Shown one piece after another: positions 8,217 through 16,968 of a stretch of 56,741 bases of DNA. The notes below the pieces were generated by a model that was given only the letters and a program-made list of their open reading frames with translations, had not been told where the DNA came from and ran no database searches. Position 1 is the first letter of the stretch. Every line of letters starts with the position of its first letter. The stretch is from assembly GCA_900315595.1 (NCBI GenBank), contig OMZQ01000010.1, forward strand, positions 1 through 56,741, read 5' to 3'. Source of the stretch: an uncultured Eubacteriales bacterium (lineage in GTDB: Bacteria > Bacillota > Clostridia > Oscillospirales > Oscillospiraceae). Made by a program: the position numbers and the translations under genes.

Positions 8217-11123
8217 ATGAACAACAAGGAAGCATTGCACGATCAAAAGCCGGCGCTTCACCAGAAGCTCTGCGGCTTCACGGTGACGCGCACCGTCGCG
8301 CTCACGAATCCCGTCGGCACCCTCTATCAGCTCCGGCATGACAGGACCGGGGCGGACCTCGTCTGGCTGGATCGCCCGGACCCCAACAAGACTTTTTGCG
8401 TCGCCTTTCAGACCGTCCCGGAGGATGATACCGGCGTCTTCCACATCATCGAGCATTCCGTTCTCTGCGGCTCGGACCGCTACCCGGTCAAGGACCCCTT
8501 CGTGGAGCTGCTGAAGGGCTCGCTGAACACCTTCCTCAACGCGATCACCTTCTCCGACAAGACGATGTACCCGGTTTCCAGCCGGAACGACCGGGACTTC
8601 TATAACCTGATGCGCGTCTATCTGGACGCGGTGTTCTTCCCGGCCATCTATCACAACCCGAACGTCTTCCGCCAGGAGGGCTGGCACTACGAGCTTGCGG
8701 AGGACGGAACGCTCCGCCGCGTGGGCGTGGTCTACGGCGAGATGAAGGGCGCGTTCTCCTCGGTGGACCGGATGGTCTACGGCAATCTGAACCGGATGAT
8801 CTTCCCCGATACGACCTACGGCATGGAGTCCGGCGGCGACCCGGCGAACATCCCCGATCTGACCTACGAACAGTTCCTTGCGGCCCACCGCCGCTTCTAC
8901 CATCCCTCCAATGCCCGGATCTTCCTGGACGGCAGTTTGGATCTGTCTGCGGCGCTTGCCATCATCGACGGCGAGTATCTCAGCCGCTTTGCGCCGCGGC
9001 CGCGCGACTTTGCAATCGGTGTACAGGCCCCGATCGCGCCGACGGCCCGGACCCTGACCTATGAGATCGCTCCCGGCGAGGACCCGAAGGACAAGGCCCA
9101 CTTTGCCCTGGGCAAGGTGATCGGAAGCTGGCAGGACGCCGAGCGGATCACCGCCGTGAAGATCCTGTCTGACGCCCTCTTTGGCTCCAACTCCGCACCG
9201 GCGACCCGCGCGATCCTGACCGCCGGACTGGCCCAGGACGTGAGCGCAGAGGTGGACGACAGCATCGCCCAGCCCGCCGTCTACGTGCATCTGCTCAACT
9301 GCCCGGATGCCCGGCTTCCGGAGATGCAGACCGCTCTGCATGCGCTCCTGCGCCGGGTCCTGGGATCCGGCCTGGATCGGGCGGAGCTGACTGCCAGCCT
9401 GAACCGGATGGAGTTCGGGAATCGGGAGCGAAACGAGCCCTACGGGGTCGAGCTTGCCGTCCGCGCGGCGAGCGCATGGATGTACGGCGGAGACCCGGAG
9501 CAGTATCTGGATCTCTCCGGCGTCTATGCCGCCCTGCGCGCAAAGCTGGAAGGGTCCTGGTTTGACGACCTGGCCGCAGAGGTGTTCTTATCCGAAGACG
9601 GCTTTGCCGCTCTGACCCTGCTTCCCTCCAACACCCTCGGCCGGGAAAAAGCTGAGGCTGAGGCCGCTGAGCTGGCGCGGATCGCCGCCGGCTGGAGCGA
9701 GGAACAGAAGGCGAAGATCCGGGCCGAACAGGCGGAGCTTGCCGCCTGGCAGCAGCAGCCGGACAGCTCCGAGGCGCTGGCCTCCATCCCGCACCTTGAA
9801 CGCTCCGATCTCTCTGCAGAGCCCCTCTGGACCGTCTGCGCCGAGGAGCAGCGCGGCTGCGTTCGCATCCTGCGGCCCGCCATTGAGACGACGGGCACGG
9901 TCTATCTCAACCTTTATTTCGCCCTGCCGCCGATGGCCCTGACGGAGCTGCCCCGGCTTGCGCTCCTGTCCGATCTGCTCGGTGAGCTGCCCACCCGGCT
10001 CCACAGCCGCGAGGACCTGCAGCGCGAGATCAAGACCTGGCTCGGACGCTTGACCTTCTCCGTAAATCCGATCGGCAACCCCGCCGATCCCGCCAATACG
10101 GTCTGCTGGCTGCGTGCAGGCTGCGCCGTTCTGACGAGAAACGCTTCCCGCGCCGTCTCTCTGCTCCGCGAGATTCTGCAGGAAACGAACCTGGATCAGC
10201 CGGAGGCCGTTCGGGAGATCCTGCAACAGTCCAATCTCTCCGCCACACGCCGTCTGATCGGCAGCGGTCACCGCTATGCCGTTCTGCACGCCCTCTCCGG
10301 GACGAGCGCGGAGGCTGCCGCGAACGAGCTGCTCAGCGGCTACGGCGCACTGCAGGCGCTTCGGACCGCGGCGGATCTGCCCGATTTCCCGGCCCTGCGG
10401 GACGAACTCGCGGCCCTGCTGACAAAGCTCCCGAAGCTCCCGCTCACGGTCAGCGTGACCGGCGACCTGCCGGAATCCGACCTTGCGGATCTGATTGCCG
10501 GCTTCGGCGGCCCGCAGGTGGGGCCGACGGTCACCCTGACGGCGGAAAAAGCCGTCCGCGACAGCGTGGTCATCCCCTCCGGCGTCGCCTACGCCGCGCG
10601 CTGCGGCAATCTTGCCCGCCTGGGCACGGCCTACCACGGGAGCTTCGCGCTTGCTTCCAAGCTCGTCTCTCTGAACTACCTCTGGAACGAGGTCCGCGTT
10701 CAGGGCGGCGCCTACGGCTGCGGCATGCAGGCGTCTGCGTCGGGAACGCTGAGCTTCTATTCCTACCGCGATCCGAATCCCGCCCGCACGCTTGGCGTTT
10801 ACCGCGACTGCGCCGACTGGCTGCGCGGCTTCTGTGACCGCCGGGAATCCTTTGACCAGCTTCTGATCGGCGCGGTCTCCGATTCCGAACCCCTGCTTTC
10901 CCCGGAAGACGGGAGCCGTCTGGCTGCCGAAGCTGTTCTGCGCGGGGTCACGCTCGCGCAAAAGCGCAGGGAGCGCCGCGAGCTGCTGGACGCCTCCTAT
11001 GACGATCTGCTTCGGTTCTGCGGCCTGCTGGACCGTCTGGACGAGCATCCAAACACCTGCGTCGTCGGCGGCGCGAACCTTCTGGACGCCTGCGGCGAAG
11101 CAGCCGGAACCCGCCTGGTCTGA
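8217..11123 (+). CDS. M16C-family zinc metalloprotease (PreP/Cym1-like insulinase)
   Basis: A 968-residue cytoplasmic protein of full family length (about 970). The inverted zinc motif HIIEH is at 76-80, within VFHIIEHSVLCGSDRYPVKDPF, and the third zinc ligand Glu is at about 175 (GVVYGEMKGAFS). Four repeated M16 half-domains are expected, with the late R/Y region near GGAYGCGM (about 830-835). Relatives degrade peptides up to about 65 residues inside a closed chamber. No signal peptide is present. The ATG has a GCAGGAG ribosome site. The gene is monocistronic and closed by a strong terminator. Confidence 0.9.
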   Translation: MNNKEALHDQKPALHQKLCGFTVTRTVALTNPVGTLYQLRHDRTGADLVWLDRPDPNKTFCVAFQTVPEDDTGVFHIIEHSVLCGSDRYPVKDPFVELLKGSLNTFLNAITFSDKTMYPVSSRNDRDFYNLMRVYLDAVFFPAIYHNPNVFRQEGWHYELAEDGTLRRVGVVYGEMKGAFSSVDRMVYGNLNRMIFPDTTYGMESGGDPANIPDLTYEQFLAAHRRFYHPSNARIFLDGSLDLSAALAIIDGEYLSRFAPRPRDFAIGVQAPIAPTARTLTYEIAPGEDPKDKAHFALGKVIGSWQDAERITAVKILSDALFGSNSAPATRAILTAGLAQDVSAEVDDSIAQPAVYVHLLNCPDARLPEMQTALHALLRRVLGSGLDRAELTASLNRMEFGNRERNEPYGVELAVRAASAWMYGGDPEQYLDLSGVYAALRAKLEGSWFDDLAAEVFLSEDGFAALTLLPSNTLGREKAEAEAAELARIAAGWSEEQKAKIRAEQAELAAWQQQPDSSEALASIPHLERSDLSAEPLWTVCAEEQRGCVRILRPAIETTGTVYLNLYFALPPMALTELPRLALLSDLLGELPTRLHSREDLQREIKTWLGRLTFSVNPIGNPADPANTVCWLRAGCAVLTRNASRAVSLLREILQETNLDQPEAVREILQQSNLSATRRLIGSGHRYAVLHALSGTSAEAAANELLSGYGALQALRTAADLPDFPALRDELAALLTKLPKLPLTVSVTGDLPESDLADLIAGFGGPQVGPTVTLTAEKAVRDSVVIPSGVAYAARCGNLARLGTAYHGSFALASKLVSLNYLWNEVRVQGGAYGCGMQASASGTLSFYSYRDPNPARTLGVYRDCADWLRGFCDRRESFDQLLIGAVSDSEPLLSPEDGSRLAAEAVLRGVTLAQKRRERRELLDASYDDLLRFCGLLDRLDEHPNTCVVGGANLLDACGEAAGTRLV

Positions 11124-11141
11124 GCAGCCGTTTCTTTTGAA

Positions 11142-11179
11142 AAAGGACCGTCTCCGCTTTGAAGCAGAGACGGTCCTTT
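11142..11179. terminator. Bidirectional terminator
   Basis: Perfect 13-base arms (aaaggaccgtctc, 11142-11154; gagacggtccttt, 11167-11179) with A-rich and T-rich flanks on both sides. It serves the M16 gene (plus) and the U32-like gene (minus) that converge here. Confidence 0.85.
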
Positions 11180-11188
11180 CCGGTCCGA

Positions 11189-12091
11189 TCAGAACAGATC
11201 CAGCGAGGCGTGAAGATAGAGCTTTTCGCGGACGATCAGATGATAGTCCGGCTTGATCATGTAGTAGAGCAGAAATTCAAGCAGCATTGCGCTTCCGAGA
11301 CTTCTTCCCTCGATCTTGAACTCGGTGTAGCCCTCCGGCAGCAGAACGTCCCGGATCCGGTCGAGGCCGATGAAGCCCGGGTTCCGCATCGCTTTGGAAA
11401 AGACGTAGCCCTCTTGCGCGTCCGGCGCGCGGCAGACGTGCTCCGGCCCGTCCTCGCCCAGGGCCTTTCGGCTCACGGCCTCATAGCAGGCTCGGCGATC
11501 CGGGCAGTCGAAGCGGCAGCACTCGTTGCAGAGAAACTCTACCTTGCGCCGCAGCTCAGGCGGCAGGGCCGCCCAGCGCTCCAGCGCAGGGTTGAGCCGG
11601 AAATCCGGCACGACCCACCGAAACTCCGGCCGTTTCAGCTCGGCGATCAGGTCCTCCCACCGGGTCAGGACCTTCGTGGTGGAGGAAATGAGGCTAAGGC
11701 CGGGATAATGCTCCTTCAGATAAGCCGTCAGAAGGTCGGAGGCCACGATCACCCCGTTTTCCGCTGCGTCACCGCGCGCAAACAGCTCGCACAGCGCGTT
11801 GCACCGCCGGTCTGAAAGATGCTCCGGGCGAAGCAGGGAATTGGAGAAGGTCAGATGGGCGGCGATCCCGTATTCCCGCGTCAGCGCCGCGACCGCCTGC
11901 GGCGAAGCCTCCCCGAAGCCGACGCGCCCTCCGCCCCAGAGACAGTCCGCCGGCGCGCCGTAGATAGAGCCGATCTCGCACCAGTCGTAGAAATAGTCCC
12001 GGTGGGAGCGATAGAGGGGCAGAAAGGCCGCGTAAAAATCGTAGAATTCAAACAGTCCGGGCAGATGAAACCGCGCCGTTTGCCGGTCCAA
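11189..12091 (-). CDS. U32-peptidase-like protein with cysteine cluster
   Basis: A 300-residue protein, probably cytoplasmic. A C-terminal FKIEGR motif (as in U32 peptidase/tRNA hydroxylation proteins) and a cysteine cluster CNECCRFDCPDRRAC plus a later HVC are visible; in U32 proteins such cysteines hold an iron-sulfur cluster. The N-terminal part (DWCEIGSIYGAPADCLWGGGR) and SNSLLRPEHLSDRRCNALCELF look like a TIM-barrel-type enzyme. The TTG at 12091 is chosen because GGAGG stands 8 bases upstream, and the sequence before it (12092-12196) looks non-coding and contains the upstream gene's terminator. Substrate and reaction are unknown; the U32 link is by motif only. Confidence 0.6.
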   Translation of the reverse strand: MDRQTARFHLPGLFEFYDFYAAFLPLYRSHRDYFYDWCEIGSIYGAPADCLWGGGRVGFGEASPQAVAALTREYGIAAHLTFSNSLLRPEHLSDRRCNALCELFARGDAAENGVIVASDLLTAYLKEHYPGLSLISSTTKVLTRWEDLIAELKRPEFRWVVPDFRLNPALERWAALPPELRRKVEFLCNECCRFDCPDRRACYEAVSRKALGEDGPEHVCRAPDAQEGYVFSKAMRNPGFIGLDRIRDVLLPEGYTEFKIEGRSLGSAMLLEFLLYYMIKPDYHLIVREKLYLHASLDLF

Positions 12092-12159
12092 GCAGACCAC
12101 CTCCGTTTCTTCGCCGTCTTGCGGGCGAGCCTCCTTCGCGGATGCAAAACATGAAAGCG

Positions 12160-12185
12160 CGGGCCGGCTCAGAGGAGCCGGCCCG
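12160..12185 (-). terminator. Terminator-like hairpin after the zinc-ribbon gene
   Basis: Arms cgggccggctc (12160-12170) and gagccggcccg (12175-12185) with a 4-base loop. On the minus strand it is followed by a modest T-rich stretch (GCGCTTTCATGTTTTG). Confidence 0.55.
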
Positions 12186-12202
12186 TTGAAAAGCAATTGC
12201 GA

Positions 12203-13045
12203 TCAGTTCAGTCTGGTTCCGCACTCCAGGCATAAGTTGCAGTCCGGCTCCATCACGGTGCCGCAGTTCGGGCAAACCTTCCCCTGCGGGGCGGCAGGGG
12301 TCTCCGCGACGGGCTCCTGCGGAACGTACTGCTCCGGCGCCGGGGCAAAGGCGGGTTCTTCGACGGGCGTTTCCTCCGGCACAGGGACGGGCTCAAACGC
12401 GGGTGCGGGGTCATACGCGGGCGCGGGTTCGTTGACCGGCGCGGGCTCGAACGCGGGAACGGTCTCGTAGGCGGGAGCGGGCGGGACCGGAGCTGCCGGA
12501 GCGGGCGGCACGGGCGCGTAGGCGGGAGCGGGCGGAACCGGAGCTGCCGGAGCGGGCGGAACGGGCGCATAGGCCGGCGCGGCGGCATAGGTCGGGGCGG
12601 CCGGCGCAGCCGGCTGAGCCTGCTGCAGGGGAGAGCCGCACTGGTTGCAGAAGCGCTGGGAGGCGCTGCAGCGCGCGCCGCAGTTCTGGCAGATCACGGT
12701 GTTCATGTTGGTGGAAACGGCGGGCTGCGGCGGCGCGGGCATTTTCGTACCGCAGTGATTACAGAAGGCGGAGGCAATGGAGACCTCGGCCTTGCAATTC
12801 GGGCAGATCGCGATCCCGCGCAGCGTGTTGATCTGTTCCTTGTATCCCTTGGCGCGTTCCAGCGCGTCCAGAATGCCGCGGATGCTTTCCGCCTGATTCT
12901 CCTCAGGATCGTTTCGATGGGCGGCAAAATATGTCTGGCCGATCCTCTGGAAAAGGGCGTTGATATTCTGCTCCTCGGCAGAAATCGCCTGGTTCAGCCG
13001 ATTGATTTCGGAACGGTTGGGCTTGCTGTTGAATTCAAAGGCCAT
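12203..13045 (-). CDS. Triple zinc-ribbon protein with Pro/Ala-rich repeat linker
   Basis: A 280-residue soluble protein. Residues 1-75 form charged helices, followed by zinc ribbons at about 81-98 (CPNCKAEVSIASAFCNHCG), 115-135 (CQNCGARCSASQRFCNQCG) and 258-277 (CPNCGTVMEPDCNLCLECG). Between the second and third lies a long Pro/Ala/Val/Tyr-rich stretch (PAYAPVPPAPAAP repeats, later PAFEPAP). No membrane segment or enzyme domain is seen. Such proteins often act as adaptors binding proteins or nucleic acid; the partner is unknown. The start follows GAGAGGAGAAGG, with a near-consensus promoter at 13105-13133. Confidence 0.7.
   Translation of the reverse strand: MAFEFNSKPNRSEINRLNQAISAEEQNINALFQRIGQTYFAAHRNDPEENQAESIRGILDALERAKGYKEQINTLRGIAICPNCKAEVSIASAFCNHCGTKMPAPPQPAVSTNMNTVICQNCGARCSASQRFCNQCGSPLQQAQPAAPAAPTYAAAPAYAPVPPAPAAPVPPAPAYAPVPPAPAAPVPPAPAYETVPAFEPAPVNEPAPAYDPAPAFEPVPVPEETPVEEPAFAPAPEQYVPQEPVAETPAAPQGKVCPNCGTVMEPDCNLCLECGTRLN
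12470..12571 (-). repeat. 51-bp in-frame tandem repeat
   Basis: Two almost identical 51-base units (12470-12520 and 12521-12571) encode the 17-residue PAYAPVPPAPAAPVPPA linker repeat of the zinc-ribbon protein. The unit is a multiple of three, so copy-number change keeps the frame. Confidence 0.8.
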
Positions 13046-13104
13046 GATACCTTCTCCTCTCTGATAGTTGAATCATTTGGAAACGAACCGATTTCTCAAT
13101 TCCC

Positions 13105-13133
13105 ATTATAAAACCAACCGGGGCGAATGTCAA
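13105..13133 (-). promoter_or_regulatory. Consensus sigma-A promoter of the zinc-ribbon gene
   Basis: Minus strand TTGACA (13128-13133), 17-base spacer, TATAAT (13105-13110), 60 bases upstream of the start at 13045. Both boxes match the consensus exactly, which predicts strong constitutive expression. Confidence 0.85.
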
Positions 13134-13208
13134 TCTTTCGCGTCGGAAAATTGTATTTTCATTTCCCGTTTTCCAAAAGTTATTCACAGAAAATTTATGG
13201 AATAGCCG

Positions 13209-13237
13209 TTGCAACCAACCGAAAGATGTGCTACAAT
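13209..13237 (+). promoter_or_regulatory. Sigma-A promoter of the PrsA-like gene
   Basis: TTGCAA (13209-13214), 17-base spacer, TACAAT (13232-13237), 38 bases upstream of the ATG at 13276. It is divergent from the zinc-ribbon promoter. Confidence 0.7.
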
Positions 13238-13275
13238 AGCGTCAATCTACGGAAAAAAGAAAGCGAGTGAATCCT

Positions 13276-14580
13276 ATGCAAAAGAAGAACGCGCTCCGCC
13301 GCCTGCTGGCGCTTGCCCTGCTTTGCGCCATGCTTGCCGCACTGTTTGTCGGCTGCGCGAAAGACACCAAAAACGCGGACGGTGCGACCGCATCCCAGAA
13401 CGGCGAAACGGTTCCGGCCGGTACGCTGGCCCCGGCTGAGAGCGAAACGCGCGACCCCTCCATCGACTATGACGGTCTCGCCACGCTGCCCGCCTACACG
13501 GTCGCGGAGCTCGGCGCCGACGATCCTCGTCTGGACGCCGTCGTTGCCACCTGCGCCGGTGAGGAGCTGACCAACCGCCAGCTTCAGGTTTATTATTACA
13601 TGCAGATCTTCGGCCTGGCCAACCAGCTTTCCCAGTATGGCATGAGTCCGAGCGACATTGGTCTGGATCTGAACAAGCCGCTCAGCGAACAGCCCTGCCC
13701 GCAGGTCACCGATCTGAACTGGGAGCAGTTTTTCCTGATGACCGCGCTGGAGCAGTTCCATCAGATGGCTTCGGTCAAGGCCGCCGCCGACGAGGCGCAG
13801 TATACGCTTCCCGAATCGGATCAGGAGAATCTGGAAACCGCGAAGCAGAATATCACGAAGGACGCAGAGGAACAGGGCTGCGAGGATCTGGATGAATACA
13901 TGCACAAATCCTTCGGCACAAGCGTTGCGGGCGAGGACTATTTTGACTACCTCGGCTACTATTTCCGCGTCGTCTCCTATGAAGGCGACCTCTACAAGAA
14001 CCTCGAGTATTCCGACGAAGACCTCCTTGCCTATTTCAACGCCCACAAGGAAACGGATTATCCGAACGTCAGCACGGACAAGACCAACGTCAACGTCCGC
14101 CACATCCTGATCACCCCGGAAAAAGCGGAGGGCGCGAGCGAATCCACCGACGAGCAGTGGGACGCCGCCAAGACCAAGGCCGAGGAGCTGCTGGCCGAGT
14201 ATGAGAAGAATCCCACGGAGGAAAACTTCGCCGATCTGGCGACCAAGAACTCCACCGATAAGGGCTCTGCCTCCAACGGCGGTCTCTACGAGGACGTCTA
14301 CCCCGGCCAGATGGTCGAGACCTTCAACGACTGGTGCTTTGACGAAAGCCGTCAGCCCGGCGATACCGGCATTGTGAAGACCAAGTTCGGCTACCATATC
14401 ATGTACTTCGTCTCCCAGACGGAGAACTACTATTGGAAGACCGCCGCCGCCGAGGGCTATAAGAACGACCGGATGCAGACCATCCGGGACGAGCTGCTTG
14501 AAAAGAGCCCGATCGAGACGGACTACGCCGGCGTCGTCATCGGCCCGGTCCCGGAAAACTTCCTGCAGACGGAATCCTGA
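13276..14580 (+). CDS. PrsA-like parvulin-type peptidyl-prolyl isomerase lipoprotein
   Basis: A 434-residue exported lipoprotein with a lipobox near residue 25 (AALFVGC). A long SurA-like helical region follows (about 75-250). The parvulin domain (about 270-400) begins VNVRHILITPEKA, continues through NFADLATKNSTDKGSASNGG and ends FGYHIMYFV, the standard layout of rotamase-type foldases. PrsA proteins sit on the outer face of the membrane and help secreted proteins fold. A GTG three codons upstream (13267) is possible, but the ATG fits the signal peptide better. The gene has its own promoter and terminator. Confidence 0.85.
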   Translation: MQKKNALRRLLALALLCAMLAALFVGCAKDTKNADGATASQNGETVPAGTLAPAESETRDPSIDYDGLATLPAYTVAELGADDPRLDAVVATCAGEELTNRQLQVYYYMQIFGLANQLSQYGMSPSDIGLDLNKPLSEQPCPQVTDLNWEQFFLMTALEQFHQMASVKAAADEAQYTLPESDQENLETAKQNITKDAEEQGCEDLDEYMHKSFGTSVAGEDYFDYLGYYFRVVSYEGDLYKNLEYSDEDLLAYFNAHKETDYPNVSTDKTNVNVRHILITPEKAEGASESTDEQWDAAKTKAEELLAEYEKNPTEENFADLATKNSTDKGSASNGGLYEDVYPGQMVETFNDWCFDESRQPGDTGIVKTKFGYHIMYFVSQTENYYWKTAAAEGYKNDRMQTIRDELLEKSPIETDYAGVVIGPVPENFLQTES

Positions 14581-14601
14581 CCGCCGTCTGCGGCATGCAG
14601 A

Positions 14602-14633
14602 AAAACGGAGCTGACGCAAGTCGGCTCCGTTTT
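14602..14633 (+). terminator. Terminator of the PrsA-like gene
   Basis: Arms aaaacggagctgac (14602-14615) and gtcggctccgtttt (14620-14633) with a gcaa tetraloop. A- and T-rich ends make it usable on both strands, so it also serves the converging nudC gene. Confidence 0.8.
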
Positions 14634-14663
14634 CCAATGCGCATTCAAAAGTCTTACAAGGGA

Positions 14664-15482
14664 TCAGGGCTCCTGTCCATCGCGGAAGCGCTCGATCATC
14701 TCGCCGGTCAGGCTGATGCCGGAGTGGTCCGCGGGAAGCTCGGCGCGGCGGAACCACCCGCCCTCCGAAAGCTCGTCGGTCTGGAGCGTGATCCGGTCGC
14801 TGCCGTCCAGATCGCAGTAAAAGCCCATCAGCAGGCTGTCCGTGAAGACCCAGGGCTGGGATTTGTAAAACCGCAGATTCTTCACGCGCAGCCCCGTCTC
14901 CTCGTACACCTCGCGCCGCACCGTGTCCTCGATGGATTCCCCGATCTCGTTGAAGCCGGCCACCAGGGCGTAACGCTTGAAGGCACGGCCCTGATACTTC
15001 GTCAGCAGCAGCCGGTCGCCGTCCGTGACGGCCACGATCACCGCGGGACAGATCTTCGGATAGAGCGTCAAAGCGCAGTCGGGGCAGACCCTGGCGCGCT
15101 CGGTCGGACTGTCCTGCAGCTTTGCGCCGCAGCGTCCGCAGAAGCGGGTCGAAGCATACCAGCGATGCAGACTTTCCCCTACGGCGCAGGCAAAGACCTG
15201 CTCCTTCGGCCCGAGATTCCGGTACTCCCGGCTTGGGATCAGGCGCTCCGGGGGAACTGCCTCCGCGTCCGCCAGATAATACCGCTCCGCCCCAAGGGAG
15301 AAGGCGTACCGAAACGAAAGCTCCGCGCTCAGACCGAGGTCTCCGATCTGCGGCAGCGCCAGCTTCCCGTCTTGCAGCGAGGCAAGCACGGCGTCGCCCT
15401 GAAAGACCAGCGCCCGATCCCTTGCCTCCGGCGCGTCGAAGCGAAAGGAATTGTCATAAACTAAGTCCAGATCCTGAAACAA
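14664..15482 (-). CDS. nudC: NAD(+) diphosphatase (NudC), Nudix hydrolase
   Basis: A 272-residue cytoplasmic enzyme. A four-cysteine zinc ribbon (FCGRCG...VCPDC, about 128-150) precedes the Nudix box GFNEIGESIEDTVRREVYEETG (about 190-212), and the NudC signature SQPWVFTDSLL follows. NudC hydrolyses NADH/NAD and can remove NAD caps from RNA. The TTG at 15482 is chosen because AGAGG lies 8 bases upstream; the upstream ATG falls inside the -10 box TATAATGGG of the promoter at 15514-15542 and so cannot be the start. The gene stands alone. Confidence 0.85.
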   Translation of the reverse strand: MFQDLDLVYDNSFRFDAPEARDRALVFQGDAVLASLQDGKLALPQIGDLGLSAELSFRYAFSLGAERYYLADAEAVPPERLIPSREYRNLGPKEQVFACAVGESLHRWYASTRFCGRCGAKLQDSPTERARVCPDCALTLYPKICPAVIVAVTDGDRLLLTKYQGRAFKRYALVAGFNEIGESIEDTVRREVYEETGLRVKNLRFYKSQPWVFTDSLLMGFYCDLDGSDRITLQTDELSEGGWFRRAELPADHSGISLTGEMIERFRDGQEP

Positions 15483-15513
15483 CGAAATAACCTCTTTTCC
15501 TCTTGCTGAACCC

Positions 15514-15542
15514 ATTATAGCCGAAACCCCGCTCCGGGTCAA
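15514..15542 (-). promoter_or_regulatory. Sigma-A promoter of nudC
   Basis: Minus strand TTGACC (15537-15542), 17-base spacer, TATAAT (15514-15519). It decides the nudC start codon. Confidence 0.75.
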
Positions 15543-15600
15543 TGAAGAATTGAGCGGAAGCTGCCGATGATCCGGATCCCTCCCTTCGTGCGCTTTGCGC

Positions 15601-15629
15601 TTGCAAACGAGGGAAGAATCTGTTATCAT
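15601..15629 (+). promoter_or_regulatory. Sigma-A promoter of the S33 hydrolase gene
   Basis: TTGCAA (15601-15606), 17-base spacer, TATCAT (15624-15629), 35 bases upstream of the ATG at 15665. Confidence 0.65.
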
Positions 15630-15664
15630 ACAAAAAGACCATTTCTTTGAAAGGAGCCCCTTCT

Positions 15665-16555
15665 ATGGCGACTGTTGCAGAGGGCTTCATGCCCTTCCTC
15701 GGATATCAAACCTGGTACCGGATCGTCGGGACGAAAACCGACAACGGAAAAGCGCCCCTGATCTTCCTCCACGGCGGACCGGGTTCCACGCACAATTACT
15801 TTGAGGTCCTGGACTGGATCGCGGACGCGGATGGGCGTCAGCTCGTCATGTATGATCAGCTCGGCTGCGGCAATTCCTATCTTGACGGCCATCCGGAGCT
15901 CTGGAATCAGGAGACCTGGCTCAACGAGCTGGAGGCCCTTCGCGCCCATCTCGGCCTGAAGGAATGCCATATCCTGGGCCAATCCTGGGGTGGGATGATG
16001 CAGATCGCCTACGCGATCGAGCGGAAGCCCGAGGGCGTCAAGTCCTTCGTGATCTCCAGCGGACACCCCTCCAGCAGCCTCTGGCGGCAGGAGGGCATGC
16101 GCCGCGTGAAGATGCTCCCCGCGCCGATGCAGGCGGCGATTGACGAAGCCCTGCGCACCGGCAAGTTCAGCGGCGAAGCCTACGACGAAGCCGTAGCCGA
16201 GTATATGCGCCGCTACTGCGACTACCCCGTGCGGGCGGACGCCCCGGCGTGCCTGACCCGTCCCAAGCGGCGCGGCGCCGAGGCCTATCTCTGCGGCTGG
16301 GGTCCGAACGAGTTCTCTCCGACCGGATCGCTCCGGGACTTTGAGTACGTGGACCGCCTGGGCGAGATCGAGATCCCGTCGCTGATCATGAGCGGCGTCT
16401 CCGATCTCTGCTCCCCGCTGATCGCCAAGACCATGTACGACGGGATCCCGAATTCCCGCTGGGAGCTTTTCGCCCATTCCCATCATATGTGCTTCGTGGA
16501 GGAGACCGAGAAATACGCGAGCATCCTGCTCCCCTGGCTCAACGCCCACGACTGA
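15665..16555 (+). CDS. Proline iminopeptidase-family alpha/beta hydrolase (S33)
   Basis: A 296-residue cytoplasmic alpha/beta hydrolase. The oxyanion-hole motif HGGPGSTHNYFEVLD lies near residue 35, the nucleophile elbow GQSWGG has Ser at about 107, and the late His is in HSHHMCFVEE. The pattern HGGPG plus GQSWGG is typical of proline-specific S33 peptidases, which release N-terminal proline or similar residues from peptides. Exact specificity is not certain. GAAAGGAG stands 9 bases before the ATG. The gene has its own promoter and is followed by a palindromic element and a terminator. Confidence 0.8.
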   Translation: MATVAEGFMPFLGYQTWYRIVGTKTDNGKAPLIFLHGGPGSTHNYFEVLDWIADADGRQLVMYDQLGCGNSYLDGHPELWNQETWLNELEALRAHLGLKECHILGQSWGGMMQIAYAIERKPEGVKSFVISSGHPSSSLWRQEGMRRVKMLPAPMQAAIDEALRTGKFSGEAYDEAVAEYMRRYCDYPVRADAPACLTRPKRRGAEAYLCGWGPNEFSPTGSLRDFEYVDRLGEIEIPSLIMSGVSDLCSPLIAKTMYDGIPNSRWELFAHSHHMCFVEETEKYASILLPWLNAHD

Positions 16556-16563
16556 AAGCCCTA

Positions 16564-16605
16564 TGTAGGGGCGCGTATCCACGCGCCCGCCGACGCGCCC
16601 CTACA
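16564..16605. repeat. REP/MITE-like palindrome
   Basis: The ends tgtaggggcgcg (16564-16575) and cgcgcccctaca (16594-16605) are perfect inverted repeats around a short GC-rich centre. Elements beginning TGTAGGGGCG occur scattered in intergenic DNA of related gut Firmicutes (recalled, not searched). It lacks a T-run and so is not a plain terminator. Confidence 0.65.
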
Positions 16606-16639
16606 AAGCAAGCACCGCCGTACTGCGATACAACGAAAG

Positions 16640-16678
16640 AACGCCGAGACTGCATTTGCAGCGCTCGGCGTTCTGTTT
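16640..16678 (+). terminator. Terminator of the S33 hydrolase gene
   Basis: Arms aacgccgag (16640-16648) and ctcggcgtt (16664-16672), followed by ctgtttt. The converging small membrane gene may use it as well. Confidence 0.7.
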
Positions 16679-16698
16679 TGCACGGCGTTTGAAATCGC

Positions 16699-16965
16699 TT
16701 ATCCGGCGGTTGCTTCCGCCGCGGCCTGGGCGGCCATAGCCATCTCATGATAGCTGGGATACAGGAAAATCCACGCAAGGATGGTGGCGACGGTGAGTGT
16801 GATCGCCCAGACGAGGCGCCCGCGCGCTTCCTCGCGGCGCTTTTCGCGCATCCAGGACTGGGCGACGTCGTTGACGCGGGAGCGCTTGGTGAACCAGGTG
16901 ACCCAGCAGGCGACCGCGCCGATCGGCACGAAGAAGATCGCGACGACCATCAACCGGCGAAGCAT
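16699..16965 (-). CDS. Small two-helix membrane protein downstream of aspS
   Basis: An 88-residue protein with hydrophobic helices at about 4-24 (LMVVAIFFVPIGAVACWVTWF) and 50-70 (LVWAITLTVATILAWIFLYP), separated by a highly charged loop (MREKRREEARGR). The loop should be cytoplasmic by the positive-inside rule. No family is recognised. It begins 3 bases after aspS ends, so it is the last gene of the hisS-aspS transcript. Function unknown. Confidence 0.6.
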   Translation of the reverse strand: MLRRLMVVAIFFVPIGAVACWVTWFTKRSRVNDVAQSWMREKRREEARGRLVWAITLTVATILAWIFLYPSYHEMAMAAQAAAEATAG

Positions 16966-16968
16966 GGC

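Noticed and set aside
15483..15629. An upstream extension of NudC starting at an ATG near 15516 or further
   Set aside because: That ATG lies inside the TATAAT -10 box and has no ribosome site; the TTG at 15482 does.
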